A stretch of 46,178 bases of DNA from Candidatus Poribacteria bacterium (lineage in GTDB: Bacteria > Poribacteria > WGA-4E > WGA-3G). The notes beneath the pieces were generated by a model. The model did not search any database. It was given only the letters and a program-made list of their open reading frames with translations, and was not told where the DNA came from. The DNA lies in NCBI GenBank assembly GCA_022820835.1, contig JAJEET010000120.1:1-46178 (forward strand), given 5' to 3'. Shown piece by piece: positions 24,878 to 32,950 of this stretch (the stretch's first letter is position 1; each line of letters opens with the position of its first letter). The translations under genes and the position numbers were made by a program.

Positions 24878-26305
24878 TCATGGAAGCAACTTCCGCAAGG
24901 TCTGAATCAGTGTACTTTCCGAGAACCATTTGCCTGCCACGCGCCACACACTGCTCGAAAACGTTGGATAGACGTGAATCATCCCGCTCAATTTTCGCAA
25001 CGGAATTCCCTGTTGCATCGCCAGAACATACTCATGCACAACCTCACCCGCATTCGCACCGACAAGGTGAACCCCCAATATCTTTCCTGTCCACCGGCTT
25101 GCAATAACTTTACTGAACCCGTGTGTCTCGCCTTCCGCAACTGCCCTATCAACATCGTGTTGGTCGAGTGTGAACACATCAACGTCCCCGTATTTCTCAC
25201 GCGCCTCCGCCTCCGTCAGACCACAACGCGCAACTTCCGGATCACAGAAGGTCGTCCACGGCACAACGCTGTAGTTAATCGTATTGGAGAGCGGAAAGAA
25301 GATATTCCGAAGAAGCAGCTGCGCTTGGAAAGCAGCGACATGCGTAAACAGATAGTGTCCGATCACATCACCCGCAGCGTAGATATTCCTGACGCTCGTC
25401 TGGAGTTTGTTATTGACTTCGATCCCACGGCTGCCGACCTGCACCCCGATTTTGTCGAGTCCTAATCGCTCAACATTCGGTGCGCGCCCCGCCGCAATCA
25501 GGATTTTGTCAAACCGCTCTTCTGTCGTCTCATTTTCACTGTTGCTGAATGTCACGTTTGTGGATTTTTGATGTTGAACAACCTGCGCGATCTGCGTGTT
25601 GATCCGGATTGTGATCCCCTCCTCACGAAGATAACGCAGCATCTCTTCAGAGACATCGGTATCCTCTTTGGTGAGAATCCGCCCGCTCCGTTGCGCGATC
25701 GTCACATCGGCACCGAGGCGATGGAACGCTTGTCCGAGTTCGATACCGATCGGACCCGCACCGATAACGAGCAGCCGATTCGGGAATTCTTCTAACTCCC
25801 ACACCGTCTCGCTGTCAAGATAATCACACGCGTCCAACCCCGGTATCGGCGGTGCAACCGGACGCGACCCCGTACTAATCACAAACTTTTTGCTTTCGAG
25901 TGTACGCGTCTCTCCGCTTTCGGCATCTGCTACGACGAAGGTATCCGATGCCTCAAAATGTCCATCTCCGAAGATGACATCGACCCCCATTTCCCGGAAC
26001 CGTTCCGGGTTGTCGTGTTCTTCTTCTATGACGTGTTGCGTCCCGCGCACATAGTCCATCACACGCTGCCAATCAGGCGCGTTACCTTGCACACCGATGC
26101 CGTATTTCTCAGCGTTCCGAATGTAGTTCGCCACCTTCGCTGCTTTCAGGAGTGCTTTGGAAGGCACGCATCCCGTCCAGAGACAGTCACCACCGATACG
26201 GTGTTTCTCCACAAGTGCCGTCTTTTTACCTAACTTGGCACCCGCCACGGCAAGCACGAGTCCGGCACTTCCGCCGCCAATAATTGTCAAATCATACACG
26301 TCCAC
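24878..26305 (-). CDS. FAD-dependent pyridine nucleotide-disulfide oxidoreductase (MerA/Lpd-like)
   Basis: The protein is 475 aa from a GTG at 26305, which has GGAGGGG six bases upstream; an ATG at 26320 would add five residues. YDLTIIGGGSAG is the FAD-binding fold and GGDCLWTGCVPSK the redox-active disulfide (Cys41/Cys46). VIGAGPIGIELGQAFHRLG is the NAD(P) fold, and YAAGDV the second FAD motif. The C-terminal dimer domain ends IHVYPTFSSSVWR. Lipoamide dehydrogenases carry a His-Glu pair in HPTxSE there; here the His position is Tyr and the Glu is missing. It is therefore not a standard lipoamide dehydrogenase and more like MerA-type proteins of unknown substrate. No N-terminal HMA domain or C-terminal vicinal Cys pair argues for true mercuric reductase. 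It directly follows the deacylase gene. Confidence 0.85.
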   Translation of the reverse strand: MDVYDLTIIGGGSAGLVLAVAGAKLGKKTALVEKHRIGGDCLWTGCVPSKALLKAAKVANYIRNAEKYGIGVQGNAPDWQRVMDYVRGTQHVIEEEHDNPERFREMGVDVIFGDGHFEASDTFVVADAESGETRTLESKKFVISTGSRPVAPPIPGLDACDYLDSETVWELEEFPNRLLVIGAGPIGIELGQAFHRLGADVTIAQRSGRILTKEDTDVSEEMLRYLREEGITIRINTQIAQVVQHQKSTNVTFSNSENETTEERFDKILIAAGRAPNVERLGLDKIGVQVGSRGIEVNNKLQTSVRNIYAAGDVIGHYLFTHVAAFQAQLLLRNIFFPLSNTINYSVVPWTTFCDPEVARCGLTEAEAREKYGDVDVFTLDQHDVDRAVAEGETHGFSKVIASRWTGKILGVHLVGANAGEVVHEYVLAMQQGIPLRKLSGMIHVYPTFSSSVWRVAGKWFSESTLIQTLRKLLP

Positions 26306-26321
26306 GGTTTTCCCCTCCATG

Positions 26322-27878
26322 TTATCTTGTCCATCGCTGTTGGCGCAGCACTCTGCCCGGCAGTTGTCCCGTCACGCTTCCATCTTCAACAACTGAAACG
26401 CCATTGACGAACACCCAGTTTACACCGACAGGGGATTGGACGGGGTCAAACCAAGTGGATCGGTCTGCAACAGTATCCGGGTCAAAGACAACGATGTCAG
26501 CAGCAAGCCCGCGGTCAATTCTTCCGCGGTCGTACAATCGGAATCGTTCTGCTGGAAAACCGCTCATTTTATAGATGGCTTCTTTCAACGAGATCAACCG
26601 GCGTTCACGCACAAATTTGCCGAGATACTGCACGAAACAGCCGTAACTACGCGGATGTGGATGTGGAATGTTGTAAACGCCATCGCTCGCGATCATCATG
26701 CGGGGGTGGCTTGCTGTCTGATTCAAGATCCGTTCATTTTCTTCGGGTGTTGTCGCCCACGGCATCACAAAGGTCTCAATCGCCGCTTCTTCACAGATGA
26801 GGTCGAAAGCGAATTCTTCGTTAGATTTACCTTCGCTCTCAGCGGCTTCGGCGAGCGTCATGCCGATAAACCGACCGGAACGGTTGTACCCCACAATCTG
26901 GCTGCCGTCGCGTAATTCACTGCGTAGGTGCGCGATTGATTTTTCTCGGACTTCTGGGTTTTCCAAGTGCGCTAACATATCATCAGGGGCACCGGTCTGA
27001 TACTCCATTGGGAGCATCATTGCGAGATGTGTCATACCAGCGGGGTAGAGGTAGGATTCAAAAGTCAAATCGATCTGTTCATTCTCAACACGTTCGAGTA
27101 TATCAGCAACTTCATCGTCTACCCGTTCATGCGAGATATGCACAGGAATCCCGGCGCGTTTTGCAATTTCAATCGTCTCCTCCCACGCCTTTTTTCTCCC
27201 AAGAATGCGGTATCGGATATGCGCTGCGTAGATTGCACCGTAGGCTTGAGCGATACTTGATAGATACACAAGTTCATTCAAATCGGCATTTGCGGAGGGT
27301 TGATAATCCAACCCTAAGCAGAGACAGCAAGCCCCTTCCGCTAACCACCTATGGGTTATGCGCGACATCAATAGAAGTTCATCACTGGTTGCCGGACGCG
27401 GATCCCAACCCATCGCACCGAGCCGAACGGCGCAGTGTGGTACTTGCGGACAGAGGTTCGCGGGGATTCGCCCGTGAAACATATCAAGATACGCTTCAGG
27501 TGTTTCCCAGTTGAGTGGCAGTTCAGCATCGCCATAAGCAAACTGCGTGTAGTGCCATAATTCTCGCGCCCGCTCCGGTGGTAAGGGTGCCCATCCGAAA
27601 CCGTCCGGTGCAGCTAAGTGTGTCGTTACGCCTTGACTCACAGCGGCGAACTGGTCGCGCCCACCGAGTAAAGATATCTCGGAATGCACATGTACATCGA
27701 CAAAACCGGGACAGACAACCTGTCCTTCTACCGGAATCCGACGCGGTGTTTCTGCCTTCTCAAGGTCGCCAATCGCAGCGATTTGGTCATCCTGAATGCC
27801 GATGTCCGCAACGAACGGCTCCCGCTCACCCGTTCCATCAACGATATTTCCACCTGCAATGATTGTATCAAATCTCAT
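26322..27878 (-). CDS. N-acyl-D-amino-acid deacylase family amidohydrolase
   Basis: The 518-aa metal-dependent hydrolase (ATG 27878, AGGAG six bases upstream) has FDTIIAGGNIVDGTGEREPF at the N terminus. Metal site FVDVHVHSE (His63/His65) is followed by the second-half ligands AAHIRYR and VHISHERVDD and by ASDGVYNIPHPHPRSYGCF. It ends with the family's long tail: MSGFPAERFRLYDRGRIDRGLAADIVVFDP, then DPVQSPVGVNWVFVNG and GQLPGRVLR. D-aminoacylases release D-amino acids from N-acyl forms; relatives act on dipeptides. The usual metal-bridging Cys context GNCG appears changed to AAPDG, so substrate assignment is tentative. It is the first gene of a two-gene minus-strand operon; the oxidoreductase follows directly. 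Confidence 0.85.
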   Translation of the reverse strand: MRFDTIIAGGNIVDGTGEREPFVADIGIQDDQIAAIGDLEKAETPRRIPVEGQVVCPGFVDVHVHSEISLLGGRDQFAAVSQGVTTHLAAPDGFGWAPLPPERARELWHYTQFAYGDAELPLNWETPEAYLDMFHGRIPANLCPQVPHCAVRLGAMGWDPRPATSDELLLMSRITHRWLAEGACCLCLGLDYQPSANADLNELVYLSSIAQAYGAIYAAHIRYRILGRKKAWEETIEIAKRAGIPVHISHERVDDEVADILERVENEQIDLTFESYLYPAGMTHLAMMLPMEYQTGAPDDMLAHLENPEVREKSIAHLRSELRDGSQIVGYNRSGRFIGMTLAEAAESEGKSNEEFAFDLICEEAAIETFVMPWATTPEENERILNQTASHPRMMIASDGVYNIPHPHPRSYGCFVQYLGKFVRERRLISLKEAIYKMSGFPAERFRLYDRGRIDRGLAADIVVFDPDTVADRSTWFDPVQSPVGVNWVFVNGVSVVEDGSVTGQLPGRVLRQQRWTR

Positions 27879-28175
27879 CAAATGCTCCTCTGTTGTTGTT
27901 GCTTGAGTCTACCATCAAAAGCCTGCACATGTCAATAGAAAACCAAAGCAAAAAACCGCTAACACCTGAAAACAAACTGAAAACTGGGGATTGACAACTG
28001 ATGACCAATGATTGTTATCCGCATATCTATTGACAAAAAGTCAAACGCCTGATAGAATAATAGAAAACAGTTATCAGTCCGGTAGGAGCGAGCTCGCGAT
28101 TAGCCATACGAATCCGATTAACGTGGCAGCAAACTGCGCTCGCTACTAACACAGAAGAAAATAGAAGGCAAACAC
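27879..28175. repeat. Divergent intergenic region with a GAGCGAGC inverted-repeat element
   Basis: Between divergent genes, 28082-28150 forms a ~70-bp element. GTAGGAGCGAGCTCGCG on the left and GCGCTCGCTACTAAC on the right are largely complementary. A related shorter copy sits near 45950-45985. Left of it are CTGAAAACTGGGG and TTGACAACTGATGACC iterations and, at 28067-28077, AACAGTTATCA. Promoters for the two outward genes must lie here, but none matches consensus well. Confidence 0.6.
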
Positions 28176-28670
28176 ATGCATCAATCCGAACCACGCATCA
28201 AAACGCTGCTCAAAAATCCATATCCGATACTCGGCATTGCCCTATTGTCCCTAGTGATTGCATTGGGCGGTTGTAGTGAGGATCCTACTGGTGGGAGCGG
28301 GTTTACGGACGTAGGACGCGGCGAACCGATGATCGTTGATTCTGTCTTAGCAATTAGCGTCTTTGACGACAGACCTGACGGCATCACAAACACCTTCTCC
28401 GCCGAATTTAACGACCAAGTGTACTTCTGGCTCCTATGGTCAAACATCACAGAAGAACACACAGTTGAAGTCTCGTGGTACTCACCAGAAGACGATTTTG
28501 AGGATCCGCCGTTCTGGTCAGAAGAAAAGAAACTCACATCGACAACCGGCGACAAAATTACATGGTTTTACATCGACCTACCAGATCCAGACATTACAGG
28601 TGAATGGTTCGTCGAAGTCTACTTAGACGGCGACCTCTTTGAGCGCAGCCATATCTTCTGGGTAGAATAG
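28176..28670 (+). CDS. Small lipoprotein, unknown beta-rich domain
   Basis: The 164-aa protein has a long N-terminal charged stretch, a hydrophobic segment PILGIALLSLVIALGGC and a lipobox with Cys33. The mature part (FTDVGRGEPMIVDSVLAISVFDDRPDGITNTF ... TEEHTVEVSWYSPEDDF ... GEWFVEVYLDGDLFERSHIFWVE) has alternating hydrophobic strands. It ends with a pattern seen in small Ig-like modules describing 'W-x-V-x-V-Y-x-D-G'. I do not recognise a named family. It lies 27 nt before a Gfo/Idh gene on the same strand and may share its transcript. Confidence 0.7.
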   Translation: MHQSEPRIKTLLKNPYPILGIALLSLVIALGGCSEDPTGGSGFTDVGRGEPMIVDSVLAISVFDDRPDGITNTFSAEFNDQVYFWLLWSNITEEHTVEVSWYSPEDDFEDPPFWSEEKKLTSTTGDKITWFYIDLPDPDITGEWFVEVYLDGDLFERSHIFWVE

Positions 28671-28697
28671 ACACACTGCAACAGATGGAGGGAAGTC

Positions 28698-29783
28698 ATG
28701 GACAAACTCAGAATCGCACATATCGGGACAGGGAGACGTGGTTCCGGCACCTACCTACCCCTAATCTCAAAACTGGTGAAGGATATTGAGTTGGTCGCTG
28801 TCTGCGATCCACGCGAGGAGAGCGCTAAAGAACAGGGAGAGAAGTATAACGTCCCCGCCTACACAGACACCGAGCGGATGCTGGATACTGTGAAACCCGA
28901 TGTCTGTTCCATCGTGATTACACCGAGCAATAACCACATCCCGGGCCTCCTCTGCTCCGAACGCGGTGTCAGTTACTGCACGGAGACCCCAATTGATACC
29001 GACCTCGGATGGGCAGATAAGATGATCGCCTCAGCGGAAGAAAACGGTGTCAAGCTGGAGGTCAACGAAAACTATTATCGGGTACCGACAGAACGCATCA
29101 AACGGGAGATGATCCTCGCAGGTGTCTTCGGTAAGGTCAATGTCGCCTATAACGATTTTCGTGGGCACGGCTATCACGGCATCGGGCTTATCCGCAGCTA
29201 CGTCGGTTTCGACAACGAACCCGTACAAGTCTACGGCTTCCGAAAGAACTATAAAGTTCAGGAGCACGTCTGGCGGAAAGGACAACCTACACGCGATACC
29301 GAAGATTGGCAACATGCCGTTATTGAGTTCGCAGACGGTGCCGTTGGCATCTTCAACTTCAGTGGTCTCTCCTACGGTTCGCCGCTCCGAGGCTTTAACG
29401 GCTCAAAATTCTACGCGGAGCGCGGGATGTGCTTCCGAAATGATGCTGTCATCTTGAAGGATACCGCCGATGAACAGCGCGCAGTTAACATCTCACGTAG
29501 AACCAATAACGTTGACGGTTACAACACCTTAGCCGCACTCGTCGCCGACACGGATCCCGAAGTGGTCTGGGAAAACCCGTTACAAAACTATCCGCTCAGC
29601 GACGGCGAAATCACCGTCGCATCGGAACTCATGAGCCTCGTCAATGCCGTTCGCAACGATACAGAACCCGAATACGGTGCCTACAACGGTCGTAAAGACA
29701 GAGAAATTGATGTCGCAATGTCGCGCTCATGGTCAAATAACGGAGCACCCGTTACCTTCCCTTATGGATATGAGAAACGGTAA
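28698..29783 (+). CDS. Gfo/Idh/MocA-family protein with altered EKP motif
   Basis: The 361-aa protein (GGAGG before ATG 28698) has the Rossmann start LRIAHIGTGRRGSGTYLPLI, ELVAVCDPREESAKEQGEKY and the family strand SIVITPSNNHIPGLLCSERG. Where the catalytic signature is normally EKP (Lys), the sequence reads CTETPIDTDLGW, with Thr97 in place of Lys. The C-terminal domain has YYRVPTERIKREMILAGVFGKV and DTEDWQHAVIEFADGAVGIFNFSGL. Loss of the lysine suggests altered chemistry or a non-dehydrogenase role, though some family members work without it. It follows a lipoprotein gene by 27 nt. Confidence 0.85.
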   Translation: MDKLRIAHIGTGRRGSGTYLPLISKLVKDIELVAVCDPREESAKEQGEKYNVPAYTDTERMLDTVKPDVCSIVITPSNNHIPGLLCSERGVSYCTETPIDTDLGWADKMIASAEENGVKLEVNENYYRVPTERIKREMILAGVFGKVNVAYNDFRGHGYHGIGLIRSYVGFDNEPVQVYGFRKNYKVQEHVWRKGQPTRDTEDWQHAVIEFADGAVGIFNFSGLSYGSPLRGFNGSKFYAERGMCFRNDAVILKDTADEQRAVNISRRTNNVDGYNTLAALVADTDPEVVWENPLQNYPLSDGEITVASELMSLVNAVRNDTEPEYGAYNGRKDREIDVAMSRSWSNNGAPVTFPYGYEKR

Positions 29784-29801
29784 TTCCATTTCCTGTTTGC
29801 A

Positions 29802-29825
29802 GGGTTTTTGCTTGGGTGTTTCTTC
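29802..29825. repeat. 24-nt exact intergenic repeat, copy 2
   Basis: This unit (starts GGGTTTTTGCTTGGG, ends TTTCTTC) is identical to 12831-12854 some 17 kb away. Both copies lie shortly after a Gfo/Idh gene, and a degraded third is at about 13022-13048. The following sequence carries a GGGGTTGCAACCTCGCC remnant of the REP-like family. Confidence 0.65.
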
Positions 29826-29944
29826 TGGGGTTGCAACCTCGCCTCAAATGACTGCTGACTGCTGATCGTCATTCCTCTGAAAACTGAGTCTTGACAACTG
29901 AAAGGTTTTCGCAGAAAACGGTATTAACAACTAACACATTTTCC

Positions 29945-29973
29945 TTGCCGTTTCCTCTAACATTCTGTATACT
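29945..29973 (+). promoter_or_regulatory. Probable sigma-70 promoter of the paralogue-hemB operon
   Basis: TTGCCG (29945-29950) and TATACT (29968-29973) are separated by 17 nt. A transcript start near 29980 would give a leader of about 32 nt before ATG 30012. Just upstream is one of the three GTTTTC-GCA-GAAAAC hairpins (29905-29919). Confidence 0.5.
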
Positions 29974-30011
29974 TTAAAAGTGGAGAAATTAAAAAACAAG
30001 AGGAACACTTC

Positions 30012-30950
30012 ATGCTGAAGAAATTTCTGTCAACTTTCGTGATATTGCTTATCCTCGGTCTGAGCCTGACACAGGTCGGCAACGGCATAGCAGAAGAATA
30101 TTTTCCTACTACGCTTGGAAGTTATTGGGTGTATAAAGACCAAGAAGGAAACGAACTGACGCGCCGTGCCGTTGAAGGTAAAGAGATCGAAGGTGAAACA
30201 TACAACCGTTTCAGTTATGAATCTGACGCGGAAGACGCGGTTAAATACCCGTACCATTTCCACGCCTCCCTTTATCGAATTGACGAAGGCAGTGTTACGT
30301 TCCTTGCCCGTGATGAAATAGAAAAAACTATCAAGGCACGGCTCACCAAAGAGATGGAAACCTTCACCGAAGCAACAGAAAAAGTCGTAAACAATCACGC
30401 CACAGCCGATGTGCCAAGCATCTCCTTCGATATCAATTACAATGTAGCAGTGGAAGCAGAGGATTTTTTTTTCCTACTGCCAACTACCACAAATCCGTAT
30501 GAGAAGTGGCACACAACCCGAATAGAAGCCAAAGTCAGAATGAAGTATGACATACAGGGAGGACCCACAGGTTTTCAGGATGCAGGTGATATTCCGGCAA
30601 TTCTATTTGACTTTTACATCGTCGAAATCGGAAATATTCTCAGCACAGAGACTGTCGAAACGCCTGCCGGGACGTTTGAAGATTGTTTGAAAATCGAATA
30701 TCGTACAGCAACAACAATGCAAGTATCACCACCAGACCAGCACGCAACAAGTGAACCTCCCGGTGAATCTGTTACCACACTCTGGTTGGCACCTAACGTC
30801 GGAATCGTCAAGTTTCACCAAGGAACAGAGGATATATTCCTGGAGACCATACCTGACCCTGAGTTGCAATCCGCAGCCACAGTCAAGACTTTAGAGCTAA
30901 CGAACTACGAAATCAAAACCACTGAATCAGGTAGTGACGAAACTAAATAA
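30012..30950 (+). CDS. Secreted paralogue 1 of a tandem family of four
   Basis: The 312-aa protein (AGAGGAA upstream) has a signal peptide MLKKFLSTFVILLILGLSLTQVGNGIAEE. The mature protein has YFPTTLGSYWVYKDQEGNELTRRAVEG, a central acidic/helical section and a C-terminal beta module. That module reads [23 protein letters not shown], then [16 protein letters not shown] and [16 protein letters not shown]. The PAGTFxDCL ... [11 protein letters not shown] combination occurs in secreted proteins of unknown function in uncultured bacteria. Of the four copies it is the most divergent at the N terminus (it lacks the shared [11 protein letters not shown]). No enzymatic motif is seen. It opens a run ending in hemB, which it may be co-transcribed with. 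Confidence 0.75.
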   Translation: MLKKFLSTFVILLILGLSLTQVGNGIAEEYFPTTLGSYWVYKDQEGNELTRRAVEGKEIEGETYNRFSYESDAEDAVKYPYHFHASLYRIDEGSVTFLARDEIEKTIKARLTKEMETFTEATEKVVNNHATADVPSISFDINYNVAVEAEDFFFLLPTTTNPYEKWHTTRIEAKVRMKYDIQGGPTGFQDAGDIPAILFDFYIVEIGNILSTETVETPAGTFEDCLKIEYRTATTMQVSPPDQHATSEPPGESVTTLWLAPNVGIVKFHQGTEDIFLETIPDPELQSAATVKTLELTNYEIKTTESGSDETK

Positions 30951-30969
30951 CCTGATTCCTGAAGTGTCG

Positions 30970-30998
30970 CTTTCGGGGATTACAAGTGTTCCCGAGGG
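30970..30998 (+). other. Leader hairpin before paralogue 2
   Basis: CTTTCGGG (30970-30977) pairs with CCCGAGGG (30991-30998) using two G-U pairs. The unit sits just upstream of the AAAGGAA ribosome site of the next gene. Equivalent hairpins precede paralogues 3 and 4. Confidence 0.55.
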
Positions 30999-31015
30999 GC
31001 TAAAAGGAACCCATT

Positions 31016-31918
31016 ATGTTGAAAGAAATTCGGATTGCTTTTGTGCTTCTACTCGTTTTCGGTTTCAGCACTGTCTCTATTGGAAACGAGTGGGCTAACT
31101 ACTATTTCCCTGATACTCTCGGCAGCTCCTGGACATATCAGAACCAAGATGGCGATGAATTTACGCGCTATGCAATAGAACCACAAAAGATTGATGGCGA
31201 CACCTATCGCGCATTCAGTTATGACCCGCCGTTAGAAGATTGGGAAGACTATAGGTATCACATCCATTCCTATTTTTACCAAGTCGGTAACGATTGGGTG
31301 GCATTCTCTACTGGTGAAGAAATTGAAAACGCTCTGAAAGCACTGGTGACGAATAAACTCGACGAAGGGGTGATGCAGCCCCTCCGAGAGCAGCTAGATA
31401 AAACGGCTCCACCTGGCGTTACCTTTGAGATTAGTACGACCTTTGAAGCGGAGGCACAAGACTACTTTTATCTTTTCCCAACGCCGATTACTTACAATGA
31501 GGAATGGAATTCGATGGCGGTACACGGAAAATTTGTCATTAGGATTGATGTCGCGGGTGATCCCAACGAAATTCCGCCCGGTGGTGCCTTGGTATTCACC
31601 TTCAATTACAATGTCTCAGAAATAGGAACGGTTATAACTACCGAAACTGTCGAAACACCAGCAGGGACATTTGAAGACTGTTTGAAAATTGAATTTCAAG
31701 CAGAAATGGGCATGACACTTGAAACATCTCCACCTATGGAAGGGATGCAATCCATGTTGCCGGACAATACTAAATCGTTGACAACGCTTTGGCTTGCACC
31801 TAATGTCGGAATTATTAAAATGTTACAAGAATCTGAAAGTAATGACACCGACAAAACGTTTGAATTGACGAACTACGAGATCAAAACCACTGAATCGGGA
31901 AGTGGTGAAACTAATTAA
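31016..31918 (+). CDS. Secreted paralogue 2 of the tandem family
   Basis: The 300-aa protein has signal peptide [25 protein letters not shown] and mature start [24 protein letters not shown]. The same C-terminal block follows as in its neighbours ([44 protein letters not shown]). The first ~170 nt of the gene and its ~60-nt leader are almost identical in DNA to those of paralogue 3, while the rest differs clearly. This indicates recent duplication or gene conversion limited to the 5' part. The function is unknown; export to the periplasm or cell surface is inferred from the signal peptide. Confidence 0.75.
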   Translation: MLKEIRIAFVLLLVFGFSTVSIGNEWANYYFPDTLGSSWTYQNQDGDEFTRYAIEPQKIDGDTYRAFSYDPPLEDWEDYRYHIHSYFYQVGNDWVAFSTGEEIENALKALVTNKLDEGVMQPLREQLDKTAPPGVTFEISTTFEAEAQDYFYLFPTPITYNEEWNSMAVHGKFVIRIDVAGDPNEIPPGGALVFTFNYNVSEIGTVITTETVETPAGTFEDCLKIEFQAEMGMTLETSPPMEGMQSMLPDNTKSLTTLWLAPNVGIIKMLQESESNDTDKTFELTNYEIKTTESGSGETN

Positions 31919-31937
31919 CCCGATCCCTGAAGTGTCG

Positions 31938-31966
31938 CTTTCGGGGATTACAAACATTCCCGAGGG
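31938..31966 (+). other. Leader hairpin before paralogue 3
   Basis: CTTTCGGG (31938-31945) pairs with CCCGAGGG (31959-31966). The stem is identical to the one before paralogue 2, while the loop differs at four positions (ACAAGTGTT versus ACAAACATT region). Confidence 0.55.
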
Positions 31967-31983
31967 GCTAAAAGGAACCCATT

Positions 31984-32883
31984 ATGTTGAAAGAAATTCG
32001 GATTGCTTTTGTGCTTCTACTCGTTTTCGGTTTCAGTGCTGTCTCTATTGGAAACGAGTGGGCTAACTACTATTTCCCTGATACTCTCGGCAGCTCCTGG
32101 ACATATCAGAACCAAGATGGCGATGAATTTACGCGCTACGCTATAGAACCACAAGACGTTGATGGTGAGACGCATAGGGCTTTCAGCTATGAACCTGCCT
32201 TAGAGAACTGGGCAGACTATGATTATCATACGCACCCCTATTTCTACTTCGTCGATGACGACTGGACAGCGTTCCTTGTCGGCGGCGACATCGAAAACGC
32301 GACACGGGCGGTTACAGAACAAATATGGCAAGAAAGCATCTCCACGATGAAGGAACAGATAAATAGTCAATTCCCTGAAGGTGTGAGTATTGACCTTGAT
32401 GTAACTTATGACCTTGACATCCAAGCGCAAGACTATTTCTATTTTCTGCCGAACAATGCAACTTTCAATGAAGAGTGGGAAGCTCTCAGTATTGATATGT
32501 TGATCGATATGCAGTTAGGTTTGACAAGTAATGTGCCAGGATTTCCGCCGACATCGCAAGCGATTACAATGTCACTGTCCCTGATTGAGACCGGGGTTAT
32601 CACCGGCACAGAAACCGTCGATACCGAGGCAGGACCGTTTGACGATTGCCTCGTAATTTCCTATAGCACGGCGGCAGCAATAGAGACGGATCCAGAGATA
32701 CCTGAAGCGAAGAGTATGTTCGCGGACGCGTATAGCGAATCAACAACAACCCTATGGCTCGCACCTAATGTTGGACTTGTTAAAATGGAACAAGCATCTG
32801 AAAACAGCGGTGTCGTGAGAACCCTCGAATTAACAAACTACGAAATCAATACCACTGCATCGGGAAGAAGCGAAAGCAACTGA
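31984..32883 (+). CDS. Secreted paralogue 3 of the tandem family
   Basis: The 299-aa protein has a signal peptide nearly identical to paralogue 2 (one substitution, STVSIG to SAVSIG) and the same [18 protein letters not shown] start. From about residue 60 it diverges: EPALENWADYDYHTHPYFYFVDDDW, then a central QAQDYFYFLPNNATFNEEWEAL block shared in pattern with paralogues 2 and 4. The C-terminal motif is altered to DTEAGPFDDCLVISYST, followed by [16 protein letters not shown] and [11 protein letters not shown]. No catalytic motif is visible. Confidence 0.75.
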   Translation: MLKEIRIAFVLLLVFGFSAVSIGNEWANYYFPDTLGSSWTYQNQDGDEFTRYAIEPQDVDGETHRAFSYEPALENWADYDYHTHPYFYFVDDDWTAFLVGGDIENATRAVTEQIWQESISTMKEQINSQFPEGVSIDLDVTYDLDIQAQDYFYFLPNNATFNEEWEALSIDMLIDMQLGLTSNVPGFPPTSQAITMSLSLIETGVITGTETVDTEAGPFDDCLVISYSTAAAIETDPEIPEAKSMFADAYSESTTTLWLAPNVGLVKMEQASENSGVVRTLELTNYEINTTASGRSESN

Positions 32884-32902
32884 TGCCGTCCTATAAAAAG
32901 CC

Positions 32903-32933
32903 GCTTTCGGTGATTTTCAAGTCGCCCGAAAGC
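32903..32933 (+). other. Leader hairpin before paralogue 4 (variant with compensatory bases)
   Basis: GCTTTCGG (32903-32910) pairs perfectly with CCGAAAGC (32926-32933). The two wobble pairs of the other two copies are Watson-Crick here, so sequence varies while pairing is kept. It lies just upstream of the AAAAGGAA ribosome site of the next gene. Confidence 0.55.
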
Positions 32934-32950
32934 CGTAAAAGGAATCTAAA

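Noticed and set aside
24839..25465. Plus-strand 208-aa open frame
   Set aside because: It lies antisense to the minus-strand oxidoreductase, which has clear FAD and NAD motifs throughout; the frame is a shadow.
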